From: Flabesymbios commensalis
Taxonomy: Eukaryota; Annelida; Polychaeta; Terebellida; Flabelligeridae
DNA: 64,000 nt
NCBI GenBank assembly: GCA_964017125.1
Contig: OZ024909.1
Coordinates: 78,374,717-78,438,716 of the forward strand
Direction of reading: 5' to 3'
The notes beneath the pieces were generated by a model. It was not told the origin of the DNA. It saw nothing but the letters and a program-made list of their open reading frames with translations, and made no database searches. This document shows, piece after piece, positions 51,894 through 62,929 of this stretch. The first letter of the stretch is position 1. The number at the start of each line of letters is the position of its first letter. The translations under genes were made by a program, and so were the position numbers.

Positions 51894-52138
51894 TAACCCT
51901 AATGCTGCCGATTTTTTCAGAGTATTTATCATTCATTTGAAGCTGGAATTGCTAACGCAATCTCCAGCTCCAAATGACGAAAAATAATTATTTTTATGAA
52001 AAAATATACATCTTCAAAATGTAATTATTAGATTAACTAAGCATCTATCACAAAAAATTTTAGCAATTTGAGTTGAATTTACTGGTCAGAAATTTGCTTG
52101 AAAACGGATATATTCGGTCCCGGCAGCATAAGGGTTGA
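51894..52138 (+). mobile_element. Family g element, complete
   Basis: TTAACCCTAATGCTGCCG, hairpin GAAGCTGGAATTGCTAACGC, GCATCTATCACAAAAAATTT, ending GGCAGCATAAGGGTTGA. Begins 166 bp after the TBC1D20 stop. Confidence 0.8.
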
Positions 52139-52207
52139 TTGTCTAAAAATAACCAGTTACAGATGCTCATCTCAGTAGATACAGACAAATAGTAGTAACT
52201 GCTTATT

Positions 52208-52455
52208 TAACCCTCAAACCGATAAATTGAATAATTTTAATTTTCACCCTTTTGAAATTGTGGGTCGTGAAGTTGTGTCTCGCTCCTGCGACCCACAACT
52301 TCAAGTGGGTGAGAATTACTATATGTGTTAATTTGAGACCAAACATTAGCAAATCTTGATGTTTCAACACTCGTTTCTTCCCTATAACTATGATTTAAAC
52401 ATCTAATAGAGCGTATTAAAAAGTCAATAGTTGCGATTGGCAGTTAAAGGGTTAA
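52208..52455 (+). mobile_element. Family d copy
   Basis: TTAACCCTCAAACCG, the core hairpin, GCAAATCTTGATGTTTCAAC, GGCAGTTAAAGGGTTAA. Confidence 0.8.
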
Positions 52456-52622
52456 TAGTTGATAAATTATTGTCTAAATGTAAGCAGTTCTGCTGTTTGT
52501 CTTAATGTGGCAGACAAAGGCAAACAGTAGTAACTGCTGTCTTATAAAGTAAACAGTTAGTACTGTTAAAGGGACAGTCACAGGCTAAAATCATAAAAAA
52601 TCGGTGATTTTATTTTGGCTTC

Positions 52623-53264
52623 TTAAAGGTGTGGTCAACTGTTAAAATTTGCGGGACAAGGGTCCCCCAGAAGGCAATAGTGCCCGTGGGTAGGCCAAGT
52701 CCCTATTCCATAATAATACTAAATATGCATTTCATACCCAAAGCCTCATTAAGAGCAAGTTCTCAAATCACAGCAAGTTTATATATACTTGAGCGACATC
52801 TATGAGTTTATAATTCAAAGCTCTTGGCCCTTACCCCTACTTGGTCACTTGCTTGCAAACAAACTGACTGTATTACTGAGGGGATGTTGAAACTGCTTGA
52901 CCCAAGCTTGTATTTACATGCCCAGTAAACACAAAAAATTTTGATGACTTTATGCAATGTTGGACCAACGTCGAAGACGTTGGGCTGACGTTGTATAAAT
53001 GTTATACAAATGTCTTGTGTTTGCTGGGCAGGAGGACTTTCTCTCAAACATTGTACATTTAGTCAATGTTGGTTCAATGTTGGGCCTGCGGCGCAGACGT
53101 TGGCCTAGCATTAAAACAGCATTGGATCAATGTCCCGTTTAAGTAGTATCTTGTAATCAGTTCAGTGGCTATATTAATGCCGTCAATCTGTACTCAATAG
53201 GCTACTGTTAGCCTACACTTGACCGTCCCAGGTATGCGCGTTTTGCAGTTGAATCATTCTTTAA
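52623..53264 (+). mobile_element. Family f nested in family e
   Basis: TTAA at 52623-52626 and 53261-53264. The uninterrupted target CTTCTTAATATGACC is seen in the e copy at 15840-15855. Confidence 0.9.
52919..53032. mobile_element. Family a palindrome nested in family f
   Basis: GCCCAGTAAACACAAAAAAT to CTTGTGTTTGCTGGGC. A second a-like core common to all f copies follows at 53060-53140. Confidence 0.85.
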
Positions 53265-54575
53265 TATGACCATATGATGTAAACATGTCCATAGACTAGA
53301 ACTGCAAATTTTTTTAATTTTTCTGCTGCGCATTCACAGTGACTAGATATAGAGACAAAATTCCTGATTTCTTATTTTAGACAACCATGTCAAAAATAAG
53401 AAATACAGAAATTTTGTCTCTATATCTAGCTTAACTGATAAATGTGCAGCAAAAAAATTTAAAAAAATTGCAGTTCTAGTCCATGGACATGTTTACATCA
53501 TATGGTCATATTAAGAAGCCAAAATAAAATCACTGATTTTTTATGATTTTAGCCTGGGACTGTCCCTTTAACAGCTGCAAGCAGCAGTTATTACTTGTTT
53601 AAGTAGTAAGCATTTACTGTTGTTTGCAAACAACAGTAAATGCTCACTATTTAAACAAGTAATTACTGCTGTTACTCTTGTTTGCTTTTGTTCTATAAAT
53701 AAAGGCAAACAACAGTAACTTATTTCTTGTGATATATGCATTTCCTGATGTTTGTTGCTGTCTTTGAAAAACAGGCAAGCAACAGTAACTACAGTGCTGT
53801 TTGCCTTGTAGTGCAGCCCTGTCAACCCCAGATGATTACATTATCTTTCCCTCACCACATCTCAATATCACCAGGGTTGCACAGCCAAACAAGGCACTGG
53901 CCAACTGTGCTAGTGGTGTAAATAAGTTTCTAGTCCTGATTGGCTGTTTGGTAGCCCTGAAATTTTGTCTACTAAAAGATCACTTCGATCATACACATTA
54001 GCCAGAATTATAATTTATTTGTTATTTTTATAGGCTTTTTTCAGTAAAAATCATTAAATTATTGTTCATTTTAAAAAAAATATCTTCATGTCATGGTTGA
54101 AAATCATAGTAGCCAGCTGGGCTACAGAGTGAGAACAATTTAGTAGCCCTTACAGATTCTAGCTAGACTCGGGTTAGAAGGCCAGTGTTAATGTGCAAAC
54201 CTGTATTACCATGATTACTGCACCATCTACTATTACCTGTTTAAACATTGTAGGCATATTAATTTGATCCTGCAGAATTTATATTTAATCTTCTCTATTT
54301 TGCTTCCTCAGGAGAAAAGCGTGTGTGTGCCAAATACATCCTGATTCGTGCATAGATGCTAGTTTTTGAATACATATTAACATAATTCCGGTACTTTCAA
54401 GTTTCTAATTGATGATCTCGCCTAAAATGAACTTTTTTGACTTCCGGATTTTTCCCCATGACCCACTTGCATCTCTATTAATGCCCTCTCATGAATTCAG
54501 TGATGTGATTTTTCTATTTCTGTTTAAAACAAAATGGTTTGTCTGTGAAAAATAAATAATGGCTATTTAACCATG

Positions 54576-54746
54576 TTAACCCTTATAGGCCTACCGCTAA
54601 ATTTAATAATTTATATTTTCACCAACGTGGAAGTTGTGTCTTAAAGTGGGCCAACTTAAAGTGGGCAAAAATTAGTCATATTTGTTTTCTTTGATTCATT
54701 AATAAACCAGATTATAAACGACTTCAGTCGTGCTTTGAGGGTTAGG
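54576..54746 (+). mobile_element. Family d copy, shortened
   Basis: TTAACCCTTATAGGCC, AACGTGGAAGTTGTGTC, AGTCGTGCTTTGAGGGTTAG; ends at a G run (54746-54760). Confidence 0.65.
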
Positions 54747-55127
54747 GGGGGGGGGGGGGAGTACATAGTGCTATGAGAGGCCACATCCTCAGAGGGCTCA
54801 CAGCTCCCGGCTCCCAACAGATTATTTTACAGTTTTTCATCACTGCATGTTACTGAATATTATGTGTTTTTTTCTGCAGTATATCTAAAAAATGCACCTG
54901 TTAAGCGAGGGTACAAATGAAAAAGATGTCACATTCTTGGCATCATCCACTAGGGCTTTTTTAAGTAGCATGAAGAACTGTAGAATGGCTCGTAATCATG
55001 GTAATGGGCTATATATTTTTGTGTTATTCACTAGGTAAATCTAATTTGTGTGTTGGTCTAAAACAGCCACAAAAGCCTGAAATACCAAGGTTACAAAATC
55101 AGATTTCTTGAGTTTATATCATTTTAA

Positions 55128-55350
55128 CCTTATAACGCATACCTGAATTCAATGTTTACCGACTTACAGTTGTGCGGCATTACTGTGACCCACAACTTCA
55201 AGTGTGTATAAATTACTTATATTTTTTCACATTGAGACCTAAACTTCACCATTGTTGCTGATTTACCATATATTTCACCCCCAAAGAAGGTTATTAGTAA
55301 TTATAATGAAAGTGGTTTAAATTGATTCTAGTCGAGATTGGTTGTCAAAG
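55128..55350 (+). mobile_element. Family d copy, diverged
   Basis: TTTACCGACTTACAGTTGTG, CCACAACTTCAAGTGTG, TCTAGTCGAGATTGG. Confidence 0.6.
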
Positions 55351-56082
55351 ATTCCAAGATGTTTTCAGCACTTCTTCTCAGGGCCCGTATTCTTGTGCAA
55401 GTTAAGATATATCGTAGACTTCAGATTGGTCAATATGGCCATCTCAAACAATACGAAGCCTTGGATATATCATAACTTGTGCGAAAATACGGGGCCTGTT
55501 TAGCGGTCAAAGATTTAAGTATGTTTTGAGCATTTGTCCCCTGATCTAGATATGCAGTGTGTCCCAAAGAATTGTTTATTTGTTCACACTACATGTATGT
55601 TGTATATAATATGCATTGTGAGATTTTGAGCTTTTCACCTGAAAAAGTCTCCTACACTTCTCCAACGAGTTCCACTATGCCTATACATGACAAATCACTC
55701 AAAACATCTGAAAAACATTCATTTTTTCCCCTTTTATGCATTGTAAAAACCTCACTTGGAGCATGATGACAAACAGAACAAATGAGCATGATTTAATGTG
55801 CTGGAGATGTATGAAGCACTAGATGTTATTCGTAAATGTTCTGTGTTTAGCTCTGTACAGCTCTGAATTATTAGTTTCACACTGAAGTCACAGATAAAGG
55901 TCATCAATGGTTTAATTAGCGGGCTCTTTCTGTACTGTTTGGATTGCTATTTTACAAATCTACCCTTATTATAAATAGTTTTTTATTGTTTCAGTGTTAT
56001 GTCGGGTTGAAGTCTTCATAATGAAATGGCTGAGGGGTGTCACACATTATATATATAAGAGAACACTGGATATTTACCGAGT

Positions 56083-56297
56083 GTTGTTGTAATGTTAGAC
56101 CATCATTTGCAACACTGGCCCAACATTACAACAACATTATTATAGTCATTGTACTTTGACAGCTGGGTTACTGGTACCATTTATTATGCCACAGCCTCAT
56201 GTCCAGACTACCCAGTAAGCACAAGACATAGACCCTATTGTGATTTAATATTGTGACAGTGTTGTAGATGGTGGTCAGTGTATCGTGTTCACTGGGT
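56083..56297. mobile_element. Two family a remnants
   Basis: 56083-56165 has the core only. 56212-56297 runs from ACCCAGTAAGCACAAGAC to TATCGTGTTCACTGGGT. The last ten bases of the second mark the start of the duplicated segment. Confidence 0.65.
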
Positions 56298-56361
56298 AAG
56301 GCATATGTGATATGTACATATACATTGTGTACCTGTCAAATCCACAGCTCTCCACATGATG

Positions 56362-56624
56362 GTAGCCCTTGCAGCGCGGGGATCGAATTTAGTCATCAGA
56401 ATCTGCCGTCTACAGACGTCAGATTCTGACGACTGAAGTCGATCCCTGCACTGTAAGAGTTAAGGATTAAGGAGTAAAAATATTCATAATAACCGTGGAC
56501 CCATAACATAGGAATTCAATTGAATTAGAAAAATCTAACTAGGACATTTATGATGATTTCAAACTGAAAAGAACCATTTGGTCTCCATGGTTTATATAAG
56601 CATAATTCGGCGCTTCAAGGGTTG
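56362..56624 (-). mobile_element. Family b inserted in duplication copy 1
   Basis: AGCCCTTGCAGCGCGGGG, hairpin GACTGAAGTCGATCCC / mirrored, CGCTTCAAGGGTTGA. The matching site in copy 2 (61077) is empty. Confidence 0.85.
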
Positions 56625-56721
56625 ATTATATATATATATAACTAGTCACTGTGGGTGAACCCTTCTCCTGCTAGGAAAATATATATAAAGTTTCAAACCA
56701 AAGAAAATGCTAATTAAGTTA

Positions 56722-57126
56722 ACCCTTTGCCCACTAAGTTATCTTATTTAAATTTTCAACCGCTTGTTAGTTGTGTCTCCCTATCACGACCCACAACTTC
56801 TTTATTCGAAGCTGGATTTTGTGCAATTTAACCCTTTCAGTTTTCAGTTTACCATTGTCATCTTCAACCACTACAAGCCGCAAATTGCTGCCGCAATTCT
56901 CGACTTGTAGTGGTTGATGATGATTTGATGTGGGTGAAAAATTTAAGAAAATTGTCATGTATTGGTAAAAGAGTTTCATGGAAATTTTCTTTCTAAAACC
57001 TTTGGTTGCAGGAAAAATAAGTCTGTTTTCAGGATGTAAAATGATGCTTTAATGCATCGTGAGGCCTTAAAGGGTTAAGTTTATATCAATAAAAAATATG
57101 AACAGCCAAATCAGCAGGATAAGGTG
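56722..57126 (+). mobile_element. Family d with nested family c (duplication copy 1)
   Basis: TTAACCCTTTGCCCACTAAG at the left, ATCAGCAGGATAAGGTGTAA at the right. The family-d core also contains a TTATTCGAAGCTGGA stretch found in copy 2. Confidence 0.75.
56827..57078 (+). mobile_element. Family c inserted after the duplication
   Basis: TTAACCCTTTCAGTTTTC, hairpin CCACTACAAGCCGCAAATTG / mirrored, CCTTAAAGGGTTAA, with TTAA on both sides. Copy 2 (61540-61552) has GTGCAATTCAAGCTTA at this place, an empty site. Confidence 0.9.
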
Positions 57127-57431
57127 TAAAATAATTATTTATCTGTAATCATGGGTTTCTTAATATTTATTTTTCTGAATTATCTTTCTATGTTGTATAA
57201 TTTGTAGGTTGTTTTATTTATGTTTTTTTTTACCATGTTATTATTATCGTAGTACCCGTACCAAGGTCTGAACCTGTTTGTGTTGATATGATATGTCAGG
57301 TCTGGTAAAATTATTGCCTGTTAAAAAGATGAGATAATTACAATTGTTCAAACATTTTCATTCATTATGAGGTTATTGCAAAAATAATTTTGGAAAAAAA
57401 ACAGAAAAAGCATAGAAAATGGTAGTGGTCT

Positions 57432-57560
57432 ACCCAGGAAATATGTGTTAAACCAATCTTAGCATAATACTGATCTAACGTCTGCGACGCTGGCCAAACA
57501 TTCAACCGACGCTGGCCAAACATTCAACCACGATAATAGATTCAATGTCTTGTGTTTGGT
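57432..57560. mobile_element. Family a copy shared by both halves of the duplication (copy 1)
   Basis: ACCCAGGAAATATGTG ... TTCAATGTCTTGTGTTTGG. The inner AACCAATCTTAGCATAATAC also occurs at 62060, so it predates the duplication. It has an internal repeat of GACGCTGGCCAAACATTCAA. Confidence 0.7.
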
Positions 57561-57616
57561 GTGCACTTCGATCAGCATGTATACGTGAAATGCTAGGTGT
57601 ATTTTATATTTGTTTT

Positions 57617-57800
57617 GTCATTTTTAGATGTTTGAATCTGACATCCGTCTTTAGATATATTTATAATGGCCGTAGACCCATAACAGGTATTCAATTTAAG
57701 CGGGAAGATGTAACTAAGACATTAATGATGATTTCCAATTTAAATAAAGAATGGTCTTCATGGTTTATATACAAAATATTTCAGCGCTGTAAATGTTAAG
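57617..57800 (-). mobile_element. Family b inserted in duplication copy 1
   Basis: GAATCTGACATCCGTC, ATGGCCGTAGACCCATAACA, TTCAGCGCTGTAAATGTTAA. It is absent from copy 2 near 62215. Confidence 0.8.
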
Positions 57801-57999
57801 ATGATGCCTCAAACATTATTTTGCAAAACTGACCTTATTTCCTGCAAAAAATTTAGACTGAAAATTTTCATCAATGTGTTTACCAGGTCATTCTCGTTCA
57901 TTACAAGTGTAAAATGGTGCCTAAAATCAGCTTGCATTTGGTGAAGATTTCAACGGTAAATGCAAGCTTAGTTAGGTCCTGCTGAATTGTTTCTATTGT

Positions 58000-58266
58000 T
58001 TTTTTTTCGTAATTTGAAGCTGGAAATGAAATTAATAGGGTTTTGGACCACCTTTGTGCACATGTAGGCTAAACTGGGCCAGGAAGCTGAAATTGCTCAC
58101 GCAATTTCCAGCTTCAAATGACAAAAAATTGTGAAATTATACATCTGCTCAATTAAATTATTTGCCTTATTGAGCATCTATCACAAACTATATTATCCAT
58201 TTCAGTGACATATTATTTGGTTTAAGTTTGTAGTCGTATATATACGGACGTAGCAGGACAAGGGTT
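58000..58266 (+). mobile_element. Family g element
   Basis: TTTGAAGCTGGAAATG and a second GAAGCTGAAATTGCTCACGC, then GAGCATCTATCACAAACTAT and ACAAGGGTTAA. It has about 60 bp extra near the hairpin. Confidence 0.7.
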
Positions 58267-58889
58267 AATCTGGTTGAGGAGTCTGTATGTATTGGGTGAT
58301 TTGATTTCACTATCTTTTGTGTCAATAATGTGTGTGAATGTAGATATTTTGACCTGGATAGTCACCATATATGCTTGTCCGGTAAGCCGTCCATTATTTC
58401 AAAACATCATGGTGACTTTAGGGTGAGAAATTATTATATTATGCATGTATGATTCATATATGAAAATATTATATGATTTTAAACTTTTTTAAACAAAGCC
58501 TATTTTTTCAGTTGTTCTGTTATTGAACAGTTTGCCAAAAAAATCCAAATGCACTTAAAATCTACTGTCCTGATGTATGACTTCAAGTGAATTAGAATCA
58601 ATTGAAACTGTAAGAGTACAGCAGAACCTGCCATGGTAGCCACCATACTGACTCGGGAAAACTGACAGGTGGCTGAATAAGAAATACCATGGAATGTTCA
58701 GAAGGAAGACTGGTTTCCCGTTATAGCTGCTCACAGCAGGCTAGACACATATCCGACACTTTGCAGTAATGATATAATACTAATTGTGTACAGTTAATAT
58801 CAGTTATTAGATCAGTTAATAAATGACTAATGATTTTTGCTCCACTTCATAACACAATTCTAAATTTCAGAATATTCTCAATGTGGGGG

Positions 58890-58998
58890 ATAAACCCATA
58901 AAGCGCTGCAATATTTTTATATAAGCCAAGAGAATGTTGTTTAATCTGAAATCATCAGAATCTGACACCTAAAGTCGATCCCCGTGCTGAAAGGCTTA
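58890..58998 (+). mobile_element. Family b, internally deleted
   Basis: AAAGCGCTGCAATATTTTTA is followed closely by AATCTGACACCTAAAGTCGA; the middle is missing. Confidence 0.65.
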
Positions 58999-59392
58999 TA
59001 TCATCAATGTTCGGTGAATCCAATTCAAAATATGCCACGTGGGGAAAGGAGCTGCAAGGTTTATCTCTGCAGGTTTCAAAATGGTTGTAAATGATCAGTG
59101 CTGACCAATGCAACATCTCGTATTGAAAATGGTTGTTTTCGCGACCTGTCACGGCAAGATCAGGTCAGATATATTCAGACGGCGCTCTGATTTGACCTCA
59201 TTACACCTTTCATGGAATATTTCGCGCTCTGAGACAACATTACATTAGCGATATGTCCAAAGCTTGGGCAATGCCCTGTTCTTTTCGAGTGATTTTCAGG
59301 AATATGTGTACACAATAGAACAGTAATGCACAAACCTACACAGCTCCTTAAAACATTGGGAGTTCTGAGGTCATTTCTAACATTTCGTTTGT

Positions 59393-59773
59393 TAACCCTT
59401 TTAAGTCTGTATTTACCATTGTCATCTTCATCCACTACAAGCCCCGAATTGCTGTCGCAATTCTCGGCTTCTAGTGGATGAAGATGATTTGAAAAATTAC
59501 AGAAAATTGCGATGTATTGGTAAACCAGTTTCATGAAAATTTTCATTCTATAATCTATTCTCAGAATCTGCCGTCTGTAGACGTCTGTAGACGTCAGATT
59601 CTGACGACTAAGTTGATACCCGCACTGTAAGAGTAAAAATATTCATAGTGGCCGTAGACCCATAACATAGGTATTTAAAAGAGCTAACTAAGAAATTTAT
59701 GATGATTTTAAATTTAAAAAAACCTTTGGTTGCGATGTTTTTTACAAATTAATTCAGCGTTTTAAGGGTTGAA
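59393..59773. mobile_element. Family c remnant joined to a family b
   Basis: Left: TTAACCCTTTTAAGTCTG with the c hairpin (59432-59482). Its right end is missing, and a reversed family b follows (GTAGACGTCTGTAGACGTC; GGCCGTAGACCCATAACATA) ending CGTTTTAAGGGTTGAA. Confidence 0.75.
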
Positions 59774-59871
59774 ACCAAGGGTCAAAGTGGTGAAGTTTAT
59801 TGTATATGATTTCACTGTGTGGTGAAGGCCAGTAGATAAAATAAACCAATGTGGTTTTCCTTCTTGACATA

Positions 59872-60075
59872 CCCAGTAAACACAACACACTGGTGCAGTG
59901 TTCGTTTAATGTTGGGCCAGCGTCATAGACGTTGGCCCAACATTAAACCAACGGTGGGTCAATGTTGTGGGCTTGCCGGTAATGTCCCAATATCGAACCA
60001 GCATTAATTCCCAATGTCGGTATAATGTTGATCCACCATCTTTGATGCTGTCCCAACATTGAACTTACTTTGAGT
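59872..60075. mobile_element. Two adjacent family a copies
   Basis: First: ACCCAGTAAACACAACAC with a near-perfect core (TTGGGCCAGCGTCATAGACG). Second (59979-60075): core only, CAATGTCGGTATAATGTTG. Confidence 0.75.
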
Positions 60076-60269
60076 GGATGCCTTTTTTTTCATGCACCAT
60101 AATGACCGATCGCTGCCGTGATTTTTTCCTGATTTTTCTTATTTGTGTTCCGACATTTGACAATGTTACTGATTGAACAGTTGAATTACCGGTACATTTA
60201 GTTAAAATAGTGCAGTGAATAGACACAGCCATAATTTGGGTCGAGGCTGAGAGTGCTAATATATGTATT

Positions 60270-60368
60270 TAACCCTTTCAGCATTGTGACTGTATTTAGA
60301 CGTCCGAATCTGACGTTTGTAGACGTTGAGACAGCCAGATTCTGACGTCTAAAGTCAGTTCCAGGGTT
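60270..60368. mobile_element. Family b ends only
   Basis: AACCCTTTCAGCATTGTGAC and TCTAAAGTCAGTTCCAGGGT, mirrored around a GACGTT hairpin. Confidence 0.65.
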
Positions 60369-60663
60369 ACAAATACTCCTATGTATGATTGATAACCACA
60401 ACTTGAAAATATAATTATAACTAAATATTTTATGACATCTCTTTTGTTTGCTGAATTAAAAGTTCATCAAACAAAGGATCAACCATAGAATATTCACCCT
60501 GAATAATAGGCCCAATCATTTTTTCCTAATCATTTATTTTGAAATCAGACACTGTGTACATGTATATATGATTTTGCTGTGTATTAAAGGCGACTATTTA
60601 AAAATAAAATAAAAATATCACATGCAGTTCTATGTGTTGTGATTTTTTACTAAAAACAATGTT

Positions 60664-60745
60664 TCGTCATCTGAGCGAGTGTGTGAGTGAGTGAGCAAGC
60701 GAGTGATTGTGTGTGTAAGTGAGTGAGCAAGCGAGCGAGTGGCTA
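60664..60745 (+). repeat. GAGT/GTGA simple repeat
   Basis: GAGTGTGTGAGTGAGTGAGC and related words repeat through the interval. A repeat fragment with hairpin ACCCCTCAGCC / GGCTGTGGGGT follows at 60768-60796. Confidence 0.8.
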
Positions 60746-61181
60746 TCACGTCTATCTCAATTTTGTACCCCTCAGCCATTAAGGCTGTGGGGTATAGTGA
60801 TTACCAGAGGAGGGTGAAAGGACGGGCGGGCGCTCAGAAATTCAGCTCTTACTAAAAAGTTAACTGATCAATTTGTTTATTTGTTTAGACATGACCTATG
60901 TGCCCGGGCAATTTTTCCCATATATTTTTTTGGCACCAAGCCATAAGCGGTCATTTTCCAAGATGGCCGCCTAAAAAGCTGATTAACTTTTGGGATGAAT
61001 TTCACTGGGTAAGGCATGTGTGATATGTACATATACATTGTGTACGTGTCAAATCCACAGCTCTCCACATGATTTTCACATGTGTTGTGTGTAAATATAT
61101 ATATATATCTAGTCACTGTAGGTTAACCTTTGTCCTACTAGGATAATATTCAAAATTTCAAACCATAGAAAATGCTAATTA

Positions 61182-61560
61182 AGTTAACCTCTACCCACCA
61201 AATTATTTAAATTTTCACCCACTTGAAGTTGTGTTTGCCTATGAATGAATGAATGAATAGATAAAACTTCTAATGCGCCTAAATCCCTGTATAACAAGCT
61301 CAGAGGCGCTTCAAAACAAATCATAGTCAATAATCATGCCCAGGGTCAGTCAAAGTCATCAAAATAAGAGCAACATGATGTCAGACTATTAGGATGTGAA
61401 ACAAGATGCAAAGAAGTGTGTCTTTAATTTTTTGCGGAAGATGGAATACGTCTCAGCTGTTCGTACCAATGCAGGAAGGGAATTCCAGAGGTATGGAGCA
61501 ACCCACAACCTCGTTATTCGAAGCTGGAATTTGTGCAATTCAAGCTTATAATTATTTATC
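61182..61560 (+). mobile_element. Family d split by a LINE tail (duplication copy 2)
   Basis: TTAACCTCTACCCACCAAAT and TTTTCACCCACTTGAAGTTG on the left, CAACCCACAACCTCG on the right of the LINE. Confidence 0.75.
61236..61500 (-). mobile_element. LINE 3' tail (CR1/L2-like) inserted in a duplicated repeat
   Basis: The minus strand from 61500 encodes APYLWNSLPALVRTAET and then LKTHFFASCF before a stop at 61391-61389, the usual last block of ORF2. The tail ends in repeated ATTC (TGAATGAATGAATGAATAG on the plus strand). It interrupts the copy of family d in the second half of the segmental duplication and is absent from the first half. Confidence 0.8.
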
Positions 61561-62036
61561 TGTAATCAGTGGGTTTTTTACCATTTATTTTTCTGAATTA
61601 TCAATCTATGTTGTATAATTTGTAGGTTGTTTCATTTATGTTTTATTAACCATGTTGTTATTATCATAGTACCAAGGCCTGAACTAGTTTGTGTTGATAT
61701 GTCAGGCCTGGTGAAATTATTGCCTATTAAATGATGAGATAATTACAATTGTTAAATAATTTTCATTCATTTTGAAATAATTGCAGAAGTAATTTTCTGG
61801 AAGAAAAACAAAGCATAGAAAATGGTAGGGGTCTGATGTTGTCTATCAAATACATGTATATAAGTATTGGATAGTTGTCTTATTTTTTAGGCATATACAT
61901 GTACTGACTTAAAGTATATATAAATTAAAACAATAAGGTCTGATTATTAGGCTTAGAATTGAAATTACGAAGCATTTTTTTTAGTAAAAAACTGTTTATT
62001 TATTTAAACAGTAATACACCTAAATCGAGAAGTGTA

Positions 62037-62138
62037 CCCAGCAAGCATGTGACATTGAACCAATCTTGGCATAATACTTCTGCGATGATAGCTCAACATT
62101 AAACCAACATTGGTTCGATGTCTTGTGTTGGGCAAGCA
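62037..62138. mobile_element. Family a copy in duplication copy 2
   Basis: ACCCAGCAAGCATGTGACA ... TTCGATGTCTTGTGTTGG. It is the counterpart of 57432-57560. Confidence 0.7.
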
Positions 62139-62929
62139 TTTCTATCAACATTTGTCTGTATAACGCTGTGTATTTTTTTATTTCATTTGTCATAATTGGA
62201 AGAATTTTTTTTATCTAAAAAACTTTAAGATGATACAAACATTTTTCAGCCCTTGAAACTGACTAGAATGGAAATTTTCATTTAAGTGCTGTTCAGCCAC
62301 TTCAATTCATCCCCATTCACTAAAATTGAAAAAAAAACTGGGAAAAAAATGATGTCTTGAACATGTTGAAGAGATGTTTTATTAATAATTTTAATAGATC
62401 TCAGAAATTTGTTTTATTTTATCATTTTAAACTTTATTGAAAAAAAACACGGTTTTTGAGTTCTTCTGTTATCTTCCTTATACCTACTGTGAAAGCTCAA
62501 CATATTAACATTCACTGTGTTAAGTTGTACATTGTAGTTACTCGGTACGGTAGATATATATGTGCAGAAATGATTTTTTTGTGAAATGACATTTCTATGA
62601 AACTGCCCCCCATAAAAATCAAAATGCACAGAAAAATTCCTTAATCTTTTAATGTAAAGTATGTGTTTATAATGTAATACAATGCAGACTGTATTGTTAT
62701 ATAAATTATATCACTGTCCTAATGTATGAATCAGAATTACTGAATTATTTGAATTTAAGTCAGATTAAAAGACACATCACTTGACTGAATGTAAATACTG
62801 GTTTACTATATTTTGAGCTGTATAGTTATCTCTATTACCAAGATTTGCGCAACTAGTGAAATAATGTATTATCTAGTCACACATACTTAGCTATAGGAGT
62901 ACAGTAGAATCTGATATGATGGTCATCAA

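Larger units (their letters stand above)
52566..53571. mobile_element. Family e element interrupted by family f, which holds an extra family a
   Basis: Left arm TTAAAGGGACAGTCACAGGC (52566), right arm AGCCTGGGACTGTCCCTTTAA (to 53571). The family-e body is split at a TTAA. The insert is a complete family f, itself carrying one more family-a palindrome than the other f copies. Confidence 0.85.
51871..53808. repeat. Scattered GCAAACAGCAGTAACTG microrepeats behind TBC1D20
   Basis: The word GGCAAACARYAGTAACTG or its complement recurs with small changes at 51871, 52181, 52483, 52515, 52548, 53583, 53620, 53650, 53700 and 53775. Two copies at 53583-53668 face each other as a long hairpin (TTGTTTGCAAACAA at its centre). 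MITEs separate the copies. Confidence 0.7.
53809..56082. other. Non-coding stretch right of TBC1D20
   Basis: Apart from two family-d remnants I see no gene or clear element. CCAGGGTTGCACAGCC at 53871 resembles a CAGGG-type transposon end but no partner end was found. The TBC1D20 3' untranslated region could extend into its start. Confidence 0.5.
56288..58640 (+). repeat. Segmental duplication, copy 1
   Basis: Shares, in order, TCACTGGGTAAGGCAT, CACAGCTCTCCACATGAT, AGAAAATGCTAATTAAGTTA, GTTGTATAATTTGTAGGTTG and GAGTACAGCAGAA with 61001-62935. Copy 1 has extra MITEs that copy 2 lacks: family b at 56362-56624 and 57617-57800, and family c at 56827-57078. Confidence 0.85.
58641..61000. other. 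Stretch between the two duplication copies
   Basis: Contains b, c and a elements as listed. 58999-59390 and 60370-60660 show nothing recognisable; open frames there are short and match no family known to me. Confidence 0.5.
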
